9,835 bases of DNA from Lachnospiraceae bacterium UBA2734 (lineage in GTDB: Bacteria > Bacillota > Clostridia > Lachnospirales > Lachnospiraceae), in NCBI GenBank assembly GCA_002353635.1, contig DEKA01000020.1, forward strand, positions 49,109 through 58,943. The letters are read 5' to 3'. The first letter of the stretch is position 1. Every line of letters begins with the position of its first letter. The notes beneath the pieces were generated by a model. The model ran no database searches. It was not told where the DNA came from and saw nothing but the letters and a program-made list of their open reading frames with translations. The translations under genes and the position numbers were made by a program. Below, piece by piece: positions 5,651 through 9,835 of this stretch.

Positions 5651-7570
5651 ATGGCAAAAGAAGTATATAATGCCTCGAGCATCAAGGTACTGGAGGGGCT
5701 CGAGGCTGTCCGGGTGCGCCCGGGCATGTATATAGGTTCCACGTCGACAAGAGGACTGAACCATCTTGTCTACGAAATCGTTGATAATTCCGTCGACGAA
5801 CATCTTGCAGGATACTGTGACACAATCCATGTCACGCTCGAGGCAGACGGGTCGGCCACTGTCGAGGACAACGGCCGCGGTATCCCGATTGATATGCACG
5901 CGAAAGGCGTTTCGGCGGAGCGCGTTGTTTTCACAACGCTTCATGCAGGGGGCAAATTCGACAACAAGGCATATGCCACATCCGGAGGACTGCACGGCGT
6001 CGGTTCCTCCGTCGTCAACGCACTTTCTTCCAGAATGACGGTGCGCGTCAAAAAGGGCGGCAATATCTACGAGGATCGCTACGAAAAGGGCAAACCTGTT
6101 CAGAAGCTGGTTGACGGGCTTCTGCCTGTTGTCGGAAAGGCAAAGGGAACCGGCACCTGCATCAATTTTCTTCCGGACGATACCATATTCGAACACACCA
6201 GGTTCAAGTCCGACGATATCAAATCAAGACTTCACGAGACGACATATCTGAACCCGAAACTCACGATTATTTTTACAGACAAGAGAGAGGGGTCGGAGGA
6301 AGAGGTTACCTTCCACGAGCCGGAGGGAATCGGCGGTTTTGTCAAAGAGCTGAACAAATCTGACGAGACGGTGACGGATGTCATCACCTATAGCGGCGAA
6401 TATGAGGGCATAAAGGTTGAGGTGGCGTTCCAGTACATCCGCGATTTCCGCGAGGAGATCATGGGGTTCTGCAACAACATCTACAACTCGGAGGGCGGCA
6501 CACACCTGACGGGCTTCAAGACGGCCTTTACTGCAGTGATCAACAGCTATGCGAGGGAGCTCGGTATTCTGAAGGAAAAGGATGCCAACTATACCGGCGC
6601 CGATGTGAGAAACGGCATGACTGCTGTCGTTTCGATCAAGCATCCGGATCCCAGATTCGAGGGACAGACAAAGACCAAGCTCGACAATCCTGACGCTTCC
6701 CGCGCAGCGGCGCAGGTGACACAGGAACAGGTCGTCCTCTTCTTCGACCGCAACGTCGACCAGCTGAAGGCTGTGATCGAGTGTGCGGAGAGGTCCGCAA
6801 AGATCAGAAAGAGCGAGGCAAGGGCGAAGACGAACATGCTGGTGAAGCCGAAGTTCTCTTTCGACTCCAACGGCAAGCTCGCCAACTGCGAGTCCAGGGA
6901 TGCTTCGAAGTGTGAGATCTTCATTGTCGAGGGAGATTCCGCCGGAGGCAGCGCCAAGATGGCGAGAAACCGCATGTATCAGGCCATCCTCCCGATCCGC
7001 GGCAAGATTCTGAACGTCGAGAAGGCCAGCATGGACAAGGTTCTTGCCAACGCGGAGATCAAGACAATGATCAATGCGTTCGGCTGCGGTTTTTCCGAGG
7101 GCTACGGCAACGATTTCGATATCAGCAAGCTCCGCTACGACAAGATCATTATCATGGCCGATGCGGATGTCGACGGTGCCCATATCTGCACGCTGCTGCT
7201 GACGCTGTTTTTCCGTTTCATGCCGCAGCTGATCACCGAGGGACACGTGTATATCGCGATGCCGCCGCTGTACAAGGCGATGCCATCGCGCGGAAAGGAA
7301 GAATACCTCTACGATGACGAGGCGCTGCTGCGCTACCGCCGGAAACACAAGGGTTCCTTTACGTTGCAGCGCTACAAGGGTCTCGGCGAGATGGACCCGG
7401 ATCAGCTCTGGGAGACGACGCTGAATCCGGAGACCCGCCAGCTGCGCAAGGTGGAGATCGACGACGGACGGGAGGCATCCGACATCACAGGACTGCTGAT
7501 GGGGCCGGACGTACCGCCGCGCAAACAGTTTATCTACAAACATGCCCGTGATGCCGAGCTTGATATCTAA
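5651..7570 (+). CDS. parE: Type IIA DNA topoisomerase subunit B (ParE-like)
   Basis: A 639-residue ATPase/Toprim subunit of a gyrase/topoisomerase IV enzyme. The GHKL ATPase domain shows YEIVDNSVDE (41-50, catalytic Glu42 and Asn46), DNGRGIP (73-79), and the ATP-lid glycine loop GGLHGVG (112-118). The transducer domain carries the QTK switch lysine (K341). The Toprim domain shows EGDSAGGSAK (427-436, catalytic Glu427), LPIRGKILNVEKA (447-459) and the metal-binding DADVDGAH (504-511). The C-terminal tail has LQRYKGLGEMDPDQLWETT (572-590). The size is like B. subtilis GyrB or ParE, without the large Gram-negative insertion. GyrB and ParE are hard to separate by eye: HPDPRFEGQTKTKL is GyrB-like, but no dnaA, dnaN or recF is adjacent and the A subunit follows directly, which favours the ParE/ParC arrangement. 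The Shine-Dalgarno AAGGA (5632-5636) lies a long 14 nt from the ATG; no better start is visible. Confidence 0.93.
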   Translation: MAKEVYNASSIKVLEGLEAVRVRPGMYIGSTSTRGLNHLVYEIVDNSVDEHLAGYCDTIHVTLEADGSATVEDNGRGIPIDMHAKGVSAERVVFTTLHAGGKFDNKAYATSGGLHGVGSSVVNALSSRMTVRVKKGGNIYEDRYEKGKPVQKLVDGLLPVVGKAKGTGTCINFLPDDTIFEHTRFKSDDIKSRLHETTYLNPKLTIIFTDKREGSEEEVTFHEPEGIGGFVKELNKSDETVTDVITYSGEYEGIKVEVAFQYIRDFREEIMGFCNNIYNSEGGTHLTGFKTAFTAVINSYARELGILKEKDANYTGADVRNGMTAVVSIKHPDPRFEGQTKTKLDNPDASRAAAQVTQEQVVLFFDRNVDQLKAVIECAERSAKIRKSEARAKTNMLVKPKFSFDSNGKLANCESRDASKCEIFIVEGDSAGGSAKMARNRMYQAILPIRGKILNVEKASMDKVLANAEIKTMINAFGCGFSEGYGNDFDISKLRYDKIIIMADADVDGAHICTLLLTLFFRFMPQLITEGHVYIAMPPLYKAMPSRGKEEYLYDDEALLRYRRKHKGSFTLQRYKGLGEMDPDQLWETTLNPETRQLRKVEIDDGREASDITGLLMGPDVPPRKQFIYKHARDAELDI

Positions 7571-7575
7571 GGAGG
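7569..7575 (+). promoter_or_regulatory. Shine-Dalgarno overlapping the subunit B stop codon
   Basis: AAGGAGG (7569-7575) starts inside the TAA stop of the B-subunit gene. An ATG at 7576 abuts it, while ATG 7582 is 6 nt away, so 7582 is the probable start of the A subunit. The arrangement implies translational coupling of the two subunits. Confidence 0.8.
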
Positions 7576-7581
7576 ATGCAG

Positions 7582-9825
7582 ATGGCAGATCAGGATCATA
7601 TTATTGAGACAGAATATTCGGAGATAATGCAGAAGTCCTATGTCGACTATGCGATGAGCGTTATCGTTTCCCGTGCACTGCCGGACATCCGGGACGGCCT
7701 CAAGCCGGTGCAGAGGCGTACGCTCTATGACATGTATGAACTCGGCATCCGCTATGACCGGCCGTACCGTAAGAGTGCGCGTATCGTCGGCGATACAATG
7801 GGTAAATATCATCCGCACGGCGACAGCTCCATCTATGATGCGCTCGTCGTGATGGCGCAGGATTTCAAGAAAGAGCTCCCGCTCGTAGACGGGCACGGCA
7901 ATTTCGGTTCTATTGAAGGCGACGGCGCCGCCGCCATGCGTTATACGGAGGCGCGCCTGCAGCGAATCACGCAGGAAGCTTTCCTGAGCGATCTCGATAA
8001 AGATGTGGTCAGTTTCATGCCGAACTTCGATGAGACAGAGAAGGAACCGACGGTTCTGCCGGTCCGCATCCCGAATTTTCTGGTCAACGGCTCCGACGGC
8101 ATCGCCGTCGGCATGGTCACGAGCACGCCGCCGCACAATCTCGGCGAATGCATAGATGCCGTAAAAGCGCTGATGAAAGACAGTGATATCACCACCAGGC
8201 AGCTGATGAAGTACATACAGGGGCCTGATTTCCCCACCGGCGGCATTGTCACCAATAAGGATGACCTGCTGAAAATCTATGAAACCGGCACCGGCAGGAT
8301 CCGCATCCGCGGACGCGTGCAGGTTGAAAATGAAAAGGGCGGCCGGAAGCGGCTTGTCATCACGGAAATTCCGTACACGATGATCGGCGCCAATATCGGC
8401 AAATTCCTCAACGACGTCTACGCGCTCGTGGAGAGCCGTAAGACAAGCGATATCATCGATATTTCCAACCAGTCGTCGAAAGAGGGCATCCGCATCGTTC
8501 TCGAACTGCGGCGCAATGCCGATATCGACCAGCTGCTGGCACTGCTCTACAAGAAGACGCGTCTCGAAGACACCTTCGGTGTCAACATGCTCGCCATCGC
8601 CGACGGCAGGCCGGAGGTGCTCGGGCTCAAGGCCATTCTTGAGCAGTACCTCGATTTTCAGTACGAGATCAACACCCGCAAATACCGCACCCTGCTGCAG
8701 AAAGAGCAGGAGAAACTGGAGATTCAGGAAGGCCTGATCCGTGCCTGCGATATCATCGATCTGATCATCGAGATTCTGCGGGGCAGCAAGAATATCAATC
8801 AGGCGAAGGCCTGTCTGACAACCGGCAATACGGAAGGCATCCGCTTCAAGTCGAAGGCTTCCCGGCAGGCCGCAGCCAAACTCGATTTTACCGAGGCACA
8901 GGCCAAAGCCATCCTCGAGATGCGGCTGTACCGGCTGATCGGTCTCGAGCTGGATGCCCTGATGGAAGAACACGCTGAAACGGTCAAGAACATCGAGACC
9001 TACCGCGACATTCTCGAAAACCACGAGAGCATGAACCGCGTTATCCTGAAGGAGCTCGACCAGATCAAGCGCCGCTACGCCGTGCCGCGCAGGACCACGA
9101 TAGAGAATGCGGCGCCGGTTGTCCTCGAGAAAAAGGAGCCGGAGGCCATGCGTGTCGTTCTGCTGATCGACCGGTTCGGCTATGCGAAAGCCGTTGACGA
9201 GGCGACCTTCGAGCGCAACAAGGAAGCCGCCGTCTCCGAAAACCGCTTTGTCCTGTCCGCCATGAACGACGGACGGCTGTGCGTCTTTACAGACAGCGGC
9301 AGCGTTCATCTGGTCCGCATCGCCGACATCCCGTTCGGCCGGTTCCGCGACAAGGCGACGCCGATCGATAATCTGTGCGGCTACAACAGTCAGGAAGAGA
9401 CCATTGTCAACATCCTTGCCCTCAGCGATGTGAGCAAGGAAAAGCTCCTGTTCGTGACACGGGCCGGTCTTGTGAAGATCGTCGAAGGCAGCGAATATGA
9501 TGTGCGGCGGCGGAGCATTGCGGCGACGAAACTGCAAAGCGGTGACAGCGTCTGCGCCGTCGTCGAGGCGGACTCGTATAATCAGCTTGTTCTTACCACG
9601 AAGAGCGGCTATTTCCTGAAGTTCTCGCTGGCAAACGTGCCGGTGATGAAGAAAAATTCCGTCGGCGTCAAGGGTATTTCCCTGATCAGCGAGGACAGCG
9701 TCGATGCCGTCTATCCGCTCGACAACAACACAAAGAGAACCATTGAATACAAGGGCAAAGAACTTGTCCTGAATGACCTTCGTCTGGCAAACCGCGGCGG
9801 CCGCGGATCCAGAAAAATCGAGTAG
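7582..9825 (+). CDS. parC: Type IIA DNA topoisomerase subunit A (ParC-like)
   Basis: A 747-residue DNA breakage-reunion subunit, paired with the B subunit immediately upstream (11-nt gap). The winged-helix active site is intact: YHPHGDSSIYDAL (about 76-88) and AAMRYTEARL with catalytic Tyr121 next to Arg120. The intercalating isoleucine region GIAVGM is at 173-178. The coiled-coil tower and C-gate run to about residue 500. A beta-pinwheel C-terminal domain follows (about 525-747), with repeated GYAKAV / GLVKIV / GYFLKF strands. The quinolone-determining positions are Ser82 and Asp86 (E. coli GyrA Ser83/Asp87 equivalents), the usual susceptible-type residues. Oddity: where GyrA has its QRRGGKG box, this protein reads FERNKEA, yet NRGGRGSRKIE closes the protein. 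Absence of the canonical box favours decatenating topoisomerase IV over gyrase, but the assignment is inference; gyrA-type annotation is possible. The first 15 or so residues, QDHIIETEYSEIMQKSYVDY, match the Clostridia class. Confidence 0.92.
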   Translation: MADQDHIIETEYSEIMQKSYVDYAMSVIVSRALPDIRDGLKPVQRRTLYDMYELGIRYDRPYRKSARIVGDTMGKYHPHGDSSIYDALVVMAQDFKKELPLVDGHGNFGSIEGDGAAAMRYTEARLQRITQEAFLSDLDKDVVSFMPNFDETEKEPTVLPVRIPNFLVNGSDGIAVGMVTSTPPHNLGECIDAVKALMKDSDITTRQLMKYIQGPDFPTGGIVTNKDDLLKIYETGTGRIRIRGRVQVENEKGGRKRLVITEIPYTMIGANIGKFLNDVYALVESRKTSDIIDISNQSSKEGIRIVLELRRNADIDQLLALLYKKTRLEDTFGVNMLAIADGRPEVLGLKAILEQYLDFQYEINTRKYRTLLQKEQEKLEIQEGLIRACDIIDLIIEILRGSKNINQAKACLTTGNTEGIRFKSKASRQAAAKLDFTEAQAKAILEMRLYRLIGLELDALMEEHAETVKNIETYRDILENHESMNRVILKELDQIKRRYAVPRRTTIENAAPVVLEKKEPEAMRVVLLIDRFGYAKAVDEATFERNKEAAVSENRFVLSAMNDGRLCVFTDSGSVHLVRIADIPFGRFRDKATPIDNLCGYNSQEETIVNILALSDVSKEKLLFVTRAGLVKIVEGSEYDVRRRSIAATKLQSGDSVCAVVEADSYNQLVLTTKSGYFLKFSLANVPVMKKNSVGVKGISLISEDSVDAVYPLDNNTKRTIEYKGKELVLNDLRLANRGGRGSRKIE

Positions 9826-9834
9826 GAGGGGGTG
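9824..9834 (+). promoter_or_regulatory. Shine-Dalgarno for a gene starting at or beyond the window edge
   Basis: Immediately at the end of the A-subunit gene the sequence is AGGAGGGGGTGA, a strong purine-rich ribosome-binding run that overlaps the TAG stop. A GTG at 9832 is only 2 nt from AGGAGG, so the true start is probably beyond 9835. This suggests that another gene continues the operon, but its identity cannot be seen. Confidence 0.45.
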
Positions 9835-9835
9835 A

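Noticed and set aside
6224..7543. 439-codon open frame on the minus strand opposite the topoisomerase B subunit
   Set aside because: Codon-aligned shadow of a clearly real gene, with no independent start signal.
7567..9537. 656-codon open frame on the minus strand opposite the topoisomerase A subunit
   Set aside because: Same codon-aligned shadow effect; the sense strand encodes a complete catalytic type IIA subunit with all motifs.

Overview
The window looks like chromosomal housekeeping DNA from a low- to mid-GC Gram-positive anaerobe, most likely a Clostridia member of the Lachnospiraceae type. That placement is inference. It rests on an Asp23/Gls24 protein followed by a DAK2/FakA kinase, strong purine-rich Shine-Dalgarno sites, and a type IIA topoisomerase pair whose A subunit reads like the second (non-dnaA-linked) topoisomerase of that family. 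All six recognisable genes lie on the + strand. No mobile element, CRISPR array, tRNA or rRNA was seen.

Layout. Positions 1-216 hold an AGCGA/TCGCT-rich inverted-repeat block, then a good sigma-A-type promoter (TTGCCC, 17 nt, TATAAT). This drives a two-gene unit: an Asp23/Gls24 (YloU-like) protein (217-579) and the fatty-acid kinase FakA/YloV-like protein (617-2305). The unit is closed by a strong GC-rich hairpin (2333-2363). A leader of about 130 nt carrying a perfect 7-bp hairpin precedes recG (2498-4567). A 151-nt gap with an exact 14-nt direct repeat and a predicted hairpin separates recG from a DegV-family (FakB-like) fatty-acid-binding protein (4719-5597). Then come a topoisomerase B subunit (5651-7570) and a tightly coupled A subunit (7582-9825). 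A Shine-Dalgarno-like run at the right edge suggests that the next gene starts just outside the window.

How the genes fit together. FakA and a DegV/FakB protein are the two halves of the bacterial fatty-acid kinase: FakB presents a fatty acid and FakA phosphorylates it to acyl-phosphate for membrane lipid synthesis. They flank recG, so the locus may supply a cognate pair. RecG (branched-DNA helicase) and the ParE/ParC-like type IIA topoisomerase are both DNA-maintenance enzymes, but nothing in the sequence shows that they act with the lipid genes.

The genes are conserved, and I do not see a convincing undescribed system. The points most worth a second look are the apparent loss of two of three expected zinc ligands in FakA, the repeated and structured leader before the DegV gene, the missing canonical GyrA box with a box-like RGGRG at the extreme C-terminus of the A subunit, and the 5' repeat block.
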